Below, piece after piece: positions 1 to 7,961 of a stretch of DNA of 64,000 nucleotides. Position 1 is the first letter of the stretch; every line of letters starts with the position of its first letter. The DNA comes from Hymenobacter artigasi (GTDB lineage Bacteria > Bacteroidota > Bacteroidia > Cytophagales > Hymenobacteraceae), in assembly GCF_012275535.1 (NCBI RefSeq), contig NZ_JAAVTK010000003.1, positions 62,001 to 126,000 of the forward strand, written 5' to 3'. Both the position numbers and the translations under genes were made by a program. Under the pieces are notes generated by a model. It was not told the origin of the DNA. It worked only from the letters and a program-made list of their open reading frames with translations, and ran no database searches.

Positions 1-570
1 GCCTACTCGCCCTGGGGCAAGCGCTCGGGGGCGCACTTCAACCCGGCCGTTACGCTGGGCTTCTGGCAGCTGGGCCATATCAGGACGGCCGATGCCATTT
101 GGTACGTGGTGGCGCAGTTTGCGGGGGCATTGGTAGCCGGCGTGGCCATCTTCTGGCTGCTGGCCCCGTGGTTCGGCCACCCGGATGTGCACTACAACAC
201 CACCCGCCCACCCGAGGGCGCCTACGGCTGGGTAATTGCGCTGGGGGCCGAAATCCTGATTTCCGGCGCATTGATGATGGTGATGCTGTGGTCGCTGCAC
301 TCGGCCCGCCTCAAGCAATGTACGGGCGCGTTCGTGGGCCTGCTGCTGGCCTTGTTTGTGGTGGTGGAGGCCCCGCTTTCGGGCATGAGCCTGAACCCCG
401 CCCGTACGCTGGGCAGCGCAGTTGCCGCTGGGGGCAGCCCGGGATTGTGGCTCTATTTTGTGGGCCCGCTGGCTGCTACCTGGGTCACGGCCATCGTGTA
501 CGGCCGCTGGCGCCGCCGCCACTCTCCTACCGAGCGCCCGCCGGTGTACCCGGATTATTCGGCCGAGTAG
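1..570 (+). CDS. Aquaporin / MIP-family channel, 5' end missing
   Basis: This is a membrane channel of the major intrinsic protein family, which passes water or small neutral solutes such as glycerol through the inner membrane. The reading frame is open from the first base of the window, so the N-terminus lies outside; 189 residues are visible. Both half-pore signatures are present: HFNPAVTL near the left edge (residues about 13-20 of the visible part) and SLNPARTL near visible residue 130. Between them are hydrophobic helices (VVAQFAGALVAGVAIFWLLA and ALMMVMLWSL). The C-terminus is a short basic tail after the last helix. Two NPA boxes in this spacing are diagnostic of the family. Whether it is a strict aquaporin or a glycerol facilitator cannot be decided without the selectivity-filter residues of the missing part. 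Confidence 0.9.
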   Translation, partial: AYSPWGKRSGAHFNPAVTLGFWQLGHIRTADAIWYVVAQFAGALVAGVAIFWLLAPWFGHPDVHYNTTRPPEGAYGWVIALGAEILISGALMMVMLWSLHSARLKQCTGAFVGLLLALFVVVEAPLSGMSLNPARTLGSAVAAGGSPGLWLYFVGPLAATWVTAIVYGRWRRRHSPTERPPVYPDYSAE

Positions 571-728
571 CAACGGGCGCAGAATGGGTTGGAAAGAGCG
601 GTCGGGCCGTGTGGGCCAGTGCTGCTCAACGGGTGCTGCACCAGCCACCCAGGCTACTGGCTGGCGGTTTGGCATCGGCCATTTTTCCTTTTTTCGCGTA
701 AGCAGAGGCACACTACTTCTACGCTGCT

Positions 729-1661
729 ATGCCCACCAAAAAGACTGATTCCGCCAAAGCCCCGGCCAAAAAAGCCGCCCCCGCCAAAGCCGAAAGCCGC
801 CCCACAGCCAAAGACATGAAGGCCGCCGCCCAAAAGCTGCCCTACCCGGCCAAACAGGCCGACATGAAACTGCAGCCTGACTCAGACCTGGCCAACTACA
901 AAGCCGCGGGCAAGCTGAAAGACAAGGTTGCCATCATCACCGGGGCCGATTCCGGTATCGGGCGGGCCGTGGCCATTGCCTTCGCCAAAGAAGGCGCGCA
1001 CGTGGCCATCGTTTTCAACGAAAACGTGGAGGACGCGGAGAAAACCAAGCAGATGGTGGAAAAAGAGAAGCGCAAGTGCCTGCTGCTGCAGATGGACGTG
1101 CGCGACCCCGAGCAGTGCAAGCAGGCCGTGCGCCGCACCATGGCCGAACTGGGCGGGCTGAACATCCTGGTGAATAACGCCGCCTTCCAGATGAGCCAAG
1201 CCAAGTTTGAGGACATCCCGGAAGAGCAGATTCGCCGCACCTTCGACACCAATATTCTGGGCTACATCTGGATGGCGCAAGCCGCCATTCCGCACCTCCA
1301 GAAGGACGATTGCATTATCAACACGGGCAGCATTGTGGGCATCACAGGCATTCCGATTCTGGTGGATTATGCCTGCTCGAAGGCCGGCATTCATGCCCTC
1401 ACCAAGTCGCTGGCGCTGTACCTGGGCGAAAAAGGTATTCGGGTGAACTGCGTAGTGCCCGGCCCGGTCTGGACGCCCAACATCCCCGGCACCATGCCCA
1501 TCGAAGAAATCGAAAAATTCGGCCACGAGGTCGCCCTCAAGCGCCCCGGCCAGCCCGAGGAGTTGGCGCCCGCCTACGTTCTGCTGGCCTCGCAGGACGG
1601 CTCCTTCATGACCGGTAGCTTGGTGCACATCACCGGTGGCAAGCTCAGCAGCGACGAGTAG
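729..1661 (+). CDS. SDR family NAD(P)-dependent oxidoreductase, YghA-like
   Basis: A short-chain dehydrogenase of 310 residues with a Rossmann fold. The cofactor motif TGADSGIG is at about residues 71-78, NNAA follows in the middle, and the catalytic Ser-Tyr-Lys set is visible as S201 (NTGSIVG), Y214 and K218 (YACSK). The sequence before the Rossmann fold (SDLANYKAAGKLKDK) matches the layout of E. coli YghA-type and Bacillus general-stress dehydrogenases, which reduce aldehydes or oxidise sugars; the substrate is not known here. The first 30 or so residues are an unusual low-complexity tail rich in Lys, Ala and Pro. The start is the ATG after GCTGCT; a later in-frame ATG at 816 would remove the tail. 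It stands alone between an aquaporin and a long inverted repeat. Confidence 0.9.
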   Translation: MPTKKTDSAKAPAKKAAPAKAESRPTAKDMKAAAQKLPYPAKQADMKLQPDSDLANYKAAGKLKDKVAIITGADSGIGRAVAIAFAKEGAHVAIVFNENVEDAEKTKQMVEKEKRKCLLLQMDVRDPEQCKQAVRRTMAELGGLNILVNNAAFQMSQAKFEDIPEEQIRRTFDTNILGYIWMAQAAIPHLQKDDCIINTGSIVGITGIPILVDYACSKAGIHALTKSLALYLGEKGIRVNCVVPGPVWTPNIPGTMPIEEIEKFGHEVALKRPGQPEELAPAYVLLASQDGSFMTGSLVHITGGKLSSDE

Positions 1662-1677
1662 CGCTGCGGCGGCAAAC

Positions 1678-1821
1678 CGCCTGTCATCCTGAGCATTCCG
1701 CGCATTAAGCGGAGACGAAGGACCTTCTCACGTCTGCACTAGTTGAGTTACTGCAAACTGTTCATCGGCGATAAGGTCCTTCGTCTCCGCTTAATGCGCG
1801 GAATGCTCAGGATGACAGGCG
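1678..1821. repeat. Long inverted repeat, 49-base arms (family A)
   Basis: The left arm is 1678-1726 and the right arm 1773-1821; the arms are perfect reverse complements around a 46-base loop. The arm begins CGCCTGTCATCCTGAGC. It lies just after the SDR stop codon and could act as a transcription terminator or RNA-stabilising hairpin. No ORF and no transposase is linked to it. The remainder of the gap up to 1982 holds a small perfect palindrome (ATAGCTATAGCTAT, 1829-1842) and nothing else recognised. Confidence 0.9.
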
Positions 1822-1982
1822 TTTTTCGATAGCTATAGCTATTTAGCAAAGTTTTAACGCCGCGATTAGTCAACCACCGAAGCAGCCGATTACCTTGCTG
1901 CTTTCTACGCGTTTTCAGGGTGTTAGACCCCTTGGTAGCGGTGTTTTCTATTTTCTTCTTTCACATCAATTCCCACTTTTAC

Positions 1983-3392
1983 ATGGCCGATAATTCCTCT
2001 TCTTTGCTCGACCGCAGCCGCACCATTGCGGGGCCGGGCTACAACCGCTGGCTGGTGCCACCGGCGGCGCTGGCCATTCACCTCGCCATCGGGCAGGTAT
2101 ATGCCTTCAGCGTGTTCAAAAAACCCCTTGGGGCGCTCATCAGCGGCAACGTAGATGCGCCTGCTCCCACCGACTGGTCGCCAGGCCAGATTGGCTGGAT
2201 TTTCTCCATTGCCATTGTGCTGCTGGGTTTGTCGGCGGCCATTTTTGGCAAGTGGCTGGAGCGCGTGGGCCCGCGTAAGGCCATGATGGCGGCCGCGCTC
2301 TGCTTTGGCGGCGGTTTCCTGATTGGCTCGCTGGGCATTCATCTGCACAGCCTCGTGCTGCTGTATCTGGGCTACGGCGTGCTGGGCGGCATCGGGCTGG
2401 GCCTGGGCTACATTTCGCCGGTAAGCACGCTTATTAAGTGGTTTCCGGACCGCAAGGGTGTGGCTACGGGCATGGCTATCATGGGCTTCGGCGGCGGCGC
2501 GATGATTGCCTCCCCGCTGTCGGTGGCCCTCATGGCGCACTTCAAAAGCACCGGCACGTTGGGCGTAGCCGCTACGTTCATCACGCTGGGCATCATCTAC
2601 TTCCTGTTCATGCAGTTTGGGGTTTGGACCATTCGAGTACCGGCCGATGACTGGGCTCCGGCCGGCTATGTGCCCAATGCCGAGCACAGCGCCCTGATTA
2701 CCAGCGGCAACGTATCGGCCGACAACGCCATTAAGACGCCGCAGTTCTGGCTGCTGTGGGTGGTGCTGATGACCAACGTAACGGCCGGTATCGGCGTGCT
2801 CGAAACGGCTTCGCCGCTTATTCAGGACACCTTTTCGAAGGCGGCGATGGGCGGAGGCAAGTTTGTGACGGCGGCCGCAGCGGCTGGTTTCGTGGGGCTG
2901 CTCAGCATGTTCAACCTGCTGGGTCGCTTCTTCTGGTCGTCGGCTTCGGATAAGCTGGGCCGGAAGGTGACGTATGCCATCTACTTCGCGCTCGGCATTG
3001 CGCTGTACCTGCTCATTCCTACGCTGGGCCACAACCTGCAGCTCACGCTGTACGTGGTAGTTGCCTGCGTGATTATCAGCATGTACGGCGGTGGTTTCGC
3101 TACCATTCCGGCGTATTTGTCCGACTTGTTTGGCAAGTACCAGGTAGGAGCCATCCACGGGCGGCTGCTCACGGCCTGGAGCACGGCCGGCGTGGTCGGC
3201 CCGCTTATCGTCAACTACCTGCACGAGGGCCGCAAGGCGCAGGGCTTCACGGGCGCATCGGCTTACCAGACGGTATTTTACACCATGGCAGGCTTGCTGG
3301 TAGTAGGCCTGCTGGCCAACTTCGCCGTGACGGCCGTGAACGAGAAATACTTCGAAAAAGGCCCCGTTACGCCCCAGGGCGGCGGACACTAA
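1983..3392 (+). CDS. OFA-family MFS transporter (oxalate/formate antiporter-like)
   Basis: A 469-residue inner-membrane transporter of the major facilitator superfamily. Twelve hydrophobic segments can be followed along the protein. After helix 2 comes WLERVGPRKAMMAA, the MFS loop motif, and its counterpart SDKLGRKV follows helix 8. The N-terminal region (GQVYAFSVFKKPL) is typical of the OFA group, whose characterised member is oxalate:formate OxlT. The substrate is not predictable; many OFA members carry monocarboxylates. The ATG at 1983 (MADNSSSLLDRS) was chosen; an in-frame GTG at 1920 would add 21 residues and seems unlikely. It is followed 31 bases later by a very small membrane protein that probably belongs with it, and then a terminator. 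Confidence 0.88.
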   Translation: MADNSSSLLDRSRTIAGPGYNRWLVPPAALAIHLAIGQVYAFSVFKKPLGALISGNVDAPAPTDWSPGQIGWIFSIAIVLLGLSAAIFGKWLERVGPRKAMMAAALCFGGGFLIGSLGIHLHSLVLLYLGYGVLGGIGLGLGYISPVSTLIKWFPDRKGVATGMAIMGFGGGAMIASPLSVALMAHFKSTGTLGVAATFITLGIIYFLFMQFGVWTIRVPADDWAPAGYVPNAEHSALITSGNVSADNAIKTPQFWLLWVVLMTNVTAGIGVLETASPLIQDTFSKAAMGGGKFVTAAAAAGFVGLLSMFNLLGRFFWSSASDKLGRKVTYAIYFALGIALYLLIPTLGHNLQLTLYVVVACVIISMYGGGFATIPAYLSDLFGKYQVGAIHGRLLTAWSTAGVVGPLIVNYLHEGRKAQGFTGASAYQTVFYTMAGLLVVGLLANFAVTAVNEKYFEKGPVTPQGGGH

Positions 3393-3423
3393 GCCATTCT
3401 CCCCTTCTAAATCCGACTTTGAT

Positions 3424-3570
3424 ATGAATCCTCAACCCAACAACTTCGGCACCCCGGCAGCCGAATCCAGCTCGACCGGCGCGCTGGTTATCGCCTGGCT
3501 TTTTGTGGGCATCCCCCTGGCCTGGGGCGTGTCGCAAACCTTTATTAAGGCGCTGACGCTATTTCAATAG
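3424..3570 (+). CDS. Small one-helix membrane protein, probable MFS small subunit
   Basis: A 48-residue ORF beginning MNPQPNNFGTPAA. A polar Pro/Asn/Ser-rich N-terminus of about 19 residues leads into one transmembrane helix (ALVIAWLFVGIPLAWGV) and a short C-terminus (SQTFIKALTLFQ). It starts 31 bases after the transporter stop codon, on the same strand, and before a strong terminator, so both are likely one transcript. Very small proteins annotated as MFS transporter small subunits are known next to OFA carriers in related bacteria, to my recollection; the size, helix and position fit. Function is not demonstrated; a role in carrier stability or gating is an inference. It is easily missed by gene callers because of its size. 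Confidence 0.75.
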   Translation: MNPQPNNFGTPAAESSSTGALVIAWLFVGIPLAWGVSQTFIKALTLFQ

Positions 3571-3595
3571 CGGCGGTGTCATAGCAGATTGAGAA

Positions 3596-3627
3596 AGCAG
3601 CCGGCCCGGTGGGTCGGCTGCTTTTTT
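3596..3627 (+). terminator. Rho-independent terminator after the MFS pair
   Basis: The stem AGCAGCCG (3596-3603) pairs with CGGCTGCT (3615-3622) around an 11-base loop and runs into six T. It lies 26 bases after the small ORF and closes the MFS transcription unit. Confidence 0.85.
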
Positions 3628-3648
3628 GTATGCGAAATTGCCAACACT

Positions 3649-3794
3649 AGTCGCCCTCCGCGGGCGCCTCACCCCCTGACCCCCTCTCCGAAAAGGAGAG
3701 GGGGGACCTAAAGATTTCCACCAGGTGCAGAACCGGTGTCCCCTCTCCTTTTCGGAGAGGGGGTCAGGGGGTGAGGCGCACGCGGAGGGCGACT
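3649..3794. repeat. Long inverted repeat, family C copy 1
   Basis: Two GC-rich arms, AGTCGCCCTCCGCG followed by a CCTCACCCCCTGACC core and CTCTCCGAAAAGGAGAG, are mirrored on the right side, ending CGCGGAGGGCGACT. The loop holds CCGGTGTCCCC next to the right arm, a piece also seen in the other copies. Six further copies lie at 31471, 35384, 37257, 38460, 40441 and 45080. It ends 25 bases before the start of the M20 peptidase. Confidence 0.9.
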
Positions 3795-3819
3795 ACTGCC
3801 CACGCCTTACCTTCCCGCC

Positions 3820-5343
3820 ATGAAAGCCCTCCTGCCCCTCGCCCTGCTCACGCTCCTCGCCGCCGCGCCAGCCGCGCCCCCCACGCAACGGGTACGCCAG
3901 TTTCGGCAGGCGCACGAGCGGGAACTGCTGGCCGAGTTCGGGCAATTGGTGGCCATCTCCAACGTGGCGGCCGACTCGGCCGGGCTGCGGCGCACGGCGC
4001 AGTTCATTCAGGGCATGATGCGGCGGCGCGGCATTGCCACCGAGCTGCTGGCCGCGCCCACACCGGGCGTGCCGCCGGTGGTGTTTGGCGAGGTGCGCGT
4101 GCCGGGTGCTACCCGCACCGTCATTTTTTATGCCCACTACGACGGCCAGCCCGTGAACCCCGCTCAGTGGGGCTACGGCCTGCAGCCCTTCCGGCCGCAG
4201 CTGGCCACGGGCCCGCTCGACCGGGGCGGACAGCTAACCGAGCTGCCGCCCGCCGGCCAGCCGCTCAGTCCCGACTGGCGCCTCTACGCCCGTAGCGCTT
4301 CCGACGACAAGGCTGGCGTGATGGCCATTCTGACTGGCTACGAAGCCTTGAAAGCCAGCAAGCTCAAGCCCAACGTCAACATCAAATTCTTCTTTGAAGG
4401 CGAAGAGGAACGGGGCTCGCCGCACCTGGCCGAGATTCTGGCCAAGCACAAGGCCCGGCTGGCTTCTGATGTGTGGGTGATTTGCGACGGGCCGGTGCAC
4501 CAGTCGGGCCGCAAGCAGGTGGTGTTTGGGGCGCGGGGTGACGTGAACATGCGCCTGACGGTGTATGGCCCGCGCCGGCCGCTGCACAGCGGCCACTACG
4601 GCAACTGGGCCCCCAACCCCGGCCTGGCCCTGGCCCGCCTGCTGGCCTCAATGGAGGACAGCACCGGCCGGGTGCGCGTGGCCGGTTTCTACGACGACGT
4701 GACGCCGCTGAGCACGGCCGAGAAAGCCGCCCTGGCCCAGGTGCCCAACCTCGACGAAACTATTCGGCAGGAGCTGGGCTTCGCGCGGCCCTACGGCCCC
4801 GGCCAGTCGCTGGTGGAGCTGCTCAACCAGCCTTCGCTCAACATCAACGGCATGCAGAGCGCCAACGTGTACCCGGCCGCCGCCAACGTGATTCCGACCA
4901 GCGCCGCCGCCGTGCTCGACCTGCGCCTGGTGCCCGGCAACGATGCCCAGCGCCAGGTGCAGAAAGTGGTGCGCCACATCGAAGCGCAGGGCTACCACGT
5001 CCTCAGCGCCGAGCCCACCGACGCCGAGCGCGCCCAGTTTCCGCTGCTGGTGAAGGTGCAGGCCGAACCCGGCTACAATGCCCAGCGCACCCGCCTCGAC
5101 CTGCCCATTGCCCGCCAGATTATCGCGGCCGTGCAAACCACCACCACCGACCCCGTGGTGGTGCTGCCCACCATGGGCGGCAGCCTGCCGCTCTACGTGT
5201 TCGAGCAGCAGCTGCAGGCCCAAACCATCACGGTGCCGGTGGCCAACTACGACAACAACCAGCACGCCGAAAACGAGAACATCCGTCTCGGCAACCTCTG
5301 GGGCGGCATTGAAACCATGGCCGCGATTATGCAGCTGAAGTAG
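3820..5343 (+). CDS. Secreted M20-family metallopeptidase
   Basis: A zinc-dependent dipeptidase or carboxypeptidase-type hydrolase of 507 residues. A signal peptide is visible (MKALLPLALLTLLAAAPAAP), so it acts in the periplasm or outside. The first metal ligand is H106 in FYAHYDGQPV, with D108 as the partner; SASDDKAG gives the bridging Asp; E195-E196 in FEGEEERGS supply the catalytic base and a ligand; GARGDVNMRLTVYG opens the dimerisation domain, and the final ligand His is expected in NNQHAENENIR near the C-terminus. All expected M20 landmarks are present and the length fits the dipeptidase branch. It is a single-gene unit between a family C repeat and the oxidoreductase genes. The peptide substrate cannot be read from sequence. 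Confidence 0.9.
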   Translation: MKALLPLALLTLLAAAPAAPPTQRVRQFRQAHERELLAEFGQLVAISNVAADSAGLRRTAQFIQGMMRRRGIATELLAAPTPGVPPVVFGEVRVPGATRTVIFYAHYDGQPVNPAQWGYGLQPFRPQLATGPLDRGGQLTELPPAGQPLSPDWRLYARSASDDKAGVMAILTGYEALKASKLKPNVNIKFFFEGEEERGSPHLAEILAKHKARLASDVWVICDGPVHQSGRKQVVFGARGDVNMRLTVYGPRRPLHSGHYGNWAPNPGLALARLLASMEDSTGRVRVAGFYDDVTPLSTAEKAALAQVPNLDETIRQELGFARPYGPGQSLVELLNQPSLNINGMQSANVYPAAANVIPTSAAAVLDLRLVPGNDAQRQVQKVVRHIEAQGYHVLSAEPTDAERAQFPLLVKVQAEPGYNAQRTRLDLPIARQIIAAVQTTTTDPVVVLPTMGGSLPLYVFEQQLQAQTITVPVANYDNNQHAENENIRLGNLWGGIETMAAIMQLK

Positions 5344-5485
5344 CTCGCGCGGCAACAACCGCAAATACGGGGGCGGGGCGGCCAGGAAATTCCGACCTCG
5401 ACTATCAGCCCCGGGAAGATTTTGTCCGTAAGCAGTTATCAAGGGGGCTGGCAGTGCCGGCCTCGTTTCTGACTTACGTTCGCCT

Positions 5486-6088
5486 ATGTCCGCTCCCATT
5501 TATCCGTCTGGCACCGTGCGCGCGCTGCTCGCTACGCCGCACGTTTCCGATGCCACCCGTACCGCCCTGCAGGCCCGCCTCGATGCCCCGGTTGCCTACG
5601 AGCCACAGTTTCTGGCCCCTGAAACGTTCGCCCTGCTCGAAGCCGTGGCCGCTCGCCTCTTCCCCCAGCCCGACCGGCCCGACAATCCCATCCCGCTAGC
5701 CCCCAGCGTAGACCAGCGCCTCACCGAAGGCCGCGCCGACGGTTGGCGCTACGATGCTCTCCCGCCCGACCGCGAGGCCTATCGCCTGGGCTTGGGCGGT
5801 ATTCAGGAAATTGCGCAGGAGCTATTTCAGGCCGATTTTATGGGGTTGAATGCGGAGCAGCAGGATGCCGTAATTCAGGCGCTGGCCGAAGGCACCCCGC
5901 CCGGCGCCGCCTGGGAAACCTTGGACGCCAGCCGCTTCTTCGAAGAAATGCTGGCCGAGCTTACCGAAACCTACTACGCCCACCCGCTGGCCCAGGAGGA
6001 AATCGGCTACGTAGGCATGGCTGACCTGCCCAAGTGGTCGAAAATCGGCCTTAATGAGAAAGACGACCGGGAGATTGATGTGCGGTAA
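5486..6088 (+). CDS. Gluconate 2-dehydrogenase subunit 3-like protein
   Basis: A 200-residue protein that resembles the small subunit of membrane-linked gluconate/sugar dehydrogenases: an N-terminal helix pair (TALQARLDAP), then FLAPETFALLEAVAARLFPQPD and later blocks on a helical scaffold (GIQEIAQELF, FFEEMLAELTETYYAHPLAQEEIGYVG). It is followed on the same strand by a GMC flavoprotein, the usual partner catalytic subunit. Unlike the classical subunit 3, no twin-arginine or other signal peptide is visible, and no cytochrome subunit is encoded next to it, so location and electron acceptor are open. The stop codon TAA lies inside the left arm of the inverted repeat that begins at 6084. Confidence 0.75.
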   Translation: MSAPIYPSGTVRALLATPHVSDATRTALQARLDAPVAYEPQFLAPETFALLEAVAARLFPQPDRPDNPIPLAPSVDQRLTEGRADGWRYDALPPDREAYRLGLGGIQEIAQELFQADFMGLNAEQQDAVIQALAEGTPPGAAWETLDASRFFEEMLAELTETYYAHPLAQEEIGYVGMADLPKWSKIGLNEKDDREIDVR

Positions 6089-6193
6089 GCTTTAGCTTGC
6101 CGTGATGTAATAAAAGCATTTTTACTACATCACAATACCCTCATTTCCAGCAAGGAAACTTATCTACTACTCAACGGCAAGCTAAAGCTTACC
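6084..6193. repeat. Inverted repeat, family D copy 1
   Basis: The left arm GGTAAGCTTTAGCTTGCCG (6084-6102) is mirrored at 6175-6193. A second, inner hairpin pairs GTGATGTA (6102-6109) with TACATCAC (6126-6133). The left arm contributes the TAA stop of the subunit 3 gene. The same arm is found at 39737-39822 (full copy) and 33381-33401 (single arm). Confidence 0.9.
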
Positions 6194-6202
6194 TCACTAT
6201 AT

Positions 6203-7873
6203 ATGCCCGACGAAGAAATCATCGAAGAAGGCGTCATTAACCCTGTTCAACCCGAAGTTCAGGACCCGCTGCTGCGCTCGCTGCTGGCCGAAGAGCCCAT
6301 ACCCACCAACACGCCAAAAGAGCAGCCGCAAGCGGTAGAGCCCGAAGCCGATGAGGTCGACTGCGTGGTGATTGGACTGGGGGCGGGCGGCGCACCCCTG
6401 CTGGCCCGGCTGGCCCAGGCCGGCCTGAAAGTGGTGGCTTTGGAAGCCGGCCCCTGGCACACCCCCGAAACCGACTTCGCCACCGACGAAAAAGCGCAGG
6501 ATTTCCTGTTCTGGAACGACGAGCGGCTGGCCGCCGGCGGCGACCCACTGGCCATGGGCAAGAACAACTCCGGCACCGGCGTAGGCGGCTCCACCCTACA
6601 CTACACCGCCTACACCCCCCGCCCGCTGCCCGACGACCTGCACGTTCGGCGCGACTTCGGGCAGGGCGAGGACTGGCCAGTGAGCTACGAGGAGCTGGAA
6701 CCCTACTACAATGAAGTGGAGCGGTTTATCGGGGTATCAGGCCCTACCCCCTACCCCTGGGGGCCTGCCCGCAGCCAGGGCTACCCGCTGGCTCCGCTGC
6801 CGCTGAACAGCGCCGCCCAGCTGATGGTACGCGGCGCGGAGAAAATGGGCATCAAGACCTCGCCAGCGGCCAATGCGGCCCTTTCGGCGCGCTACTACCA
6901 GGAGGGCGTGGGCTGGCGCGAGGCCTGCACCAACCGGGGCTTCTGCCAGGCCGGCTGCTCCAACGGGGCCAAGTCGAGCATGGACGTAACGTTTATTCCG
7001 CTGGCCGTGAAGCACGGGGCGGATATCCGACCCAATAGCTTCGTGACCGAGATTGAGCGCGACGCCCGGGGCTACGTGACGGGCGTGGTGTATACACAGA
7101 ATGGTGAGCAAAAGCGTCAGCGCTGCCGCCACCTGTTTCTCTGCGGCGGCTCGGTGGAAACCCCGCGCCTGCTGCTGCTCAATGAGCTGGCCCTGACCAG
7201 CGGGCAGGTGGGCCGCAACCTGATGGCCCACCCCGGCCTGCAGGTCTGGGGCACGTTTGCCGATGAAGTGCGGCCCAACAAGGGTATTCCTGGCGGCCTG
7301 ATTTCGCAGGACACCCACCGGCCGAAGGATGCCGACTTCATCGGCGGCTACCTGCTGCAAAGCATCGGCGTGATGCCTGTGACGTTTGCCGGGCAGGTGG
7401 CGCGAGGCCGCAAAATGTGGGGCCAGCCCCTGCGCGACTACATGCGCAACTTCAACCACATTGCCGGCATCAATATTCTGGGCGACTGCCTGCCCCACGC
7501 CGACAACTTTCTGGAGTTGGCCGACGAAAAAGACGCCCGCGGCCTGCCCAAGCCCCGCCTGCACTTCACCGCTCAGGAAAATGAGCACCGCATGAATGCC
7601 CACGCCGAAAAAATCATGCGGGGCATCTGGGAAGCCGCCGGGGCTACTGATATCTGGTCGTTTCAGCGGTATGCGCACGTCATCGGCACGGCCCGCATGG
7701 GCAAGAGTGGCGACGATGCGGTGGTGGATGCCAACGGCCGCGCTTTCGACGTGCCCAACCTATACATCTCCGATAACTCAACGTTCCCGAGTGCGCTGAG
7801 CGTGAACCCGGCCCTGACCATCATGGCCCTGAGCCTGCGCACGGCGGACAAGTTTCTCGAGAGCCTTAAATAG
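6203..7873 (+). CDS. GMC family FAD-dependent oxidoreductase
   Basis: A flavoprotein of 556 residues that would oxidise a sugar, polyol or alcohol. The FAD-binding dinucleotide fold starts at about residue 53 (VVIGLGAGGAPLLARLAQAG, then LEAGP). GTGVGGSTLHYTAY is the GMC signature near the flavin. CTNRGFCQAGCSNGAKSS is a Cys-rich block seen in the gluconate-dehydrogenase branch. The C-terminus has HVIGTARMG and DNSTFPSALSVNPALTIMALS, which hold the usual catalytic His-Asn type residues. No signal peptide is visible; the first 50 residues are acidic (PDEEIIEEG). It follows the subunit 3 gene and precedes a GH1-like enzyme, which suggests use of a glycoside-derived sugar, but the substrate is inferred only. 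Confidence 0.88.
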   Translation: MPDEEIIEEGVINPVQPEVQDPLLRSLLAEEPIPTNTPKEQPQAVEPEADEVDCVVIGLGAGGAPLLARLAQAGLKVVALEAGPWHTPETDFATDEKAQDFLFWNDERLAAGGDPLAMGKNNSGTGVGGSTLHYTAYTPRPLPDDLHVRRDFGQGEDWPVSYEELEPYYNEVERFIGVSGPTPYPWGPARSQGYPLAPLPLNSAAQLMVRGAEKMGIKTSPAANAALSARYYQEGVGWREACTNRGFCQAGCSNGAKSSMDVTFIPLAVKHGADIRPNSFVTEIERDARGYVTGVVYTQNGEQKRQRCRHLFLCGGSVETPRLLLLNELALTSGQVGRNLMAHPGLQVWGTFADEVRPNKGIPGGLISQDTHRPKDADFIGGYLLQSIGVMPVTFAGQVARGRKMWGQPLRDYMRNFNHIAGINILGDCLPHADNFLELADEKDARGLPKPRLHFTAQENEHRMNAHAEKIMRGIWEAAGATDIWSFQRYAHVIGTARMGKSGDDAVVDANGRAFDVPNLYISDNSTFPSALSVNPALTIMALSLRTADKFLESLK

Positions 7874-7955
7874 TGCTTGGTTGTTGGTGCTTGGTGCTTG
7901 GCACCATTTAGCCAGCGAATATTCATCCAAAAACCAAGCACCAACAACCAAGCAC
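7873..7955. repeat. Inverted repeat with TTGGTGCTTGG arms (family E)
   Basis: The 22-base left arm (7873-7894, GTGCTTGGTTGTTGGTGC then TTGG) is the exact reverse complement of 7934-7955. It fills the gap between the GMC gene and the GH1-like gene and ends 6 bases before the latter's ATG. A close single-arm match lies at 41971-41990 before leuC. Confidence 0.88.
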
Positions 7956-7961
7956 CAATTT

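Noticed and set aside
589..819. Short ORF overlapping the start of the SDR gene
   Set aside because: It runs in another frame across the SDR Lys-rich tail and gives a Lys/Pro-rich sequence without a plausible start context.
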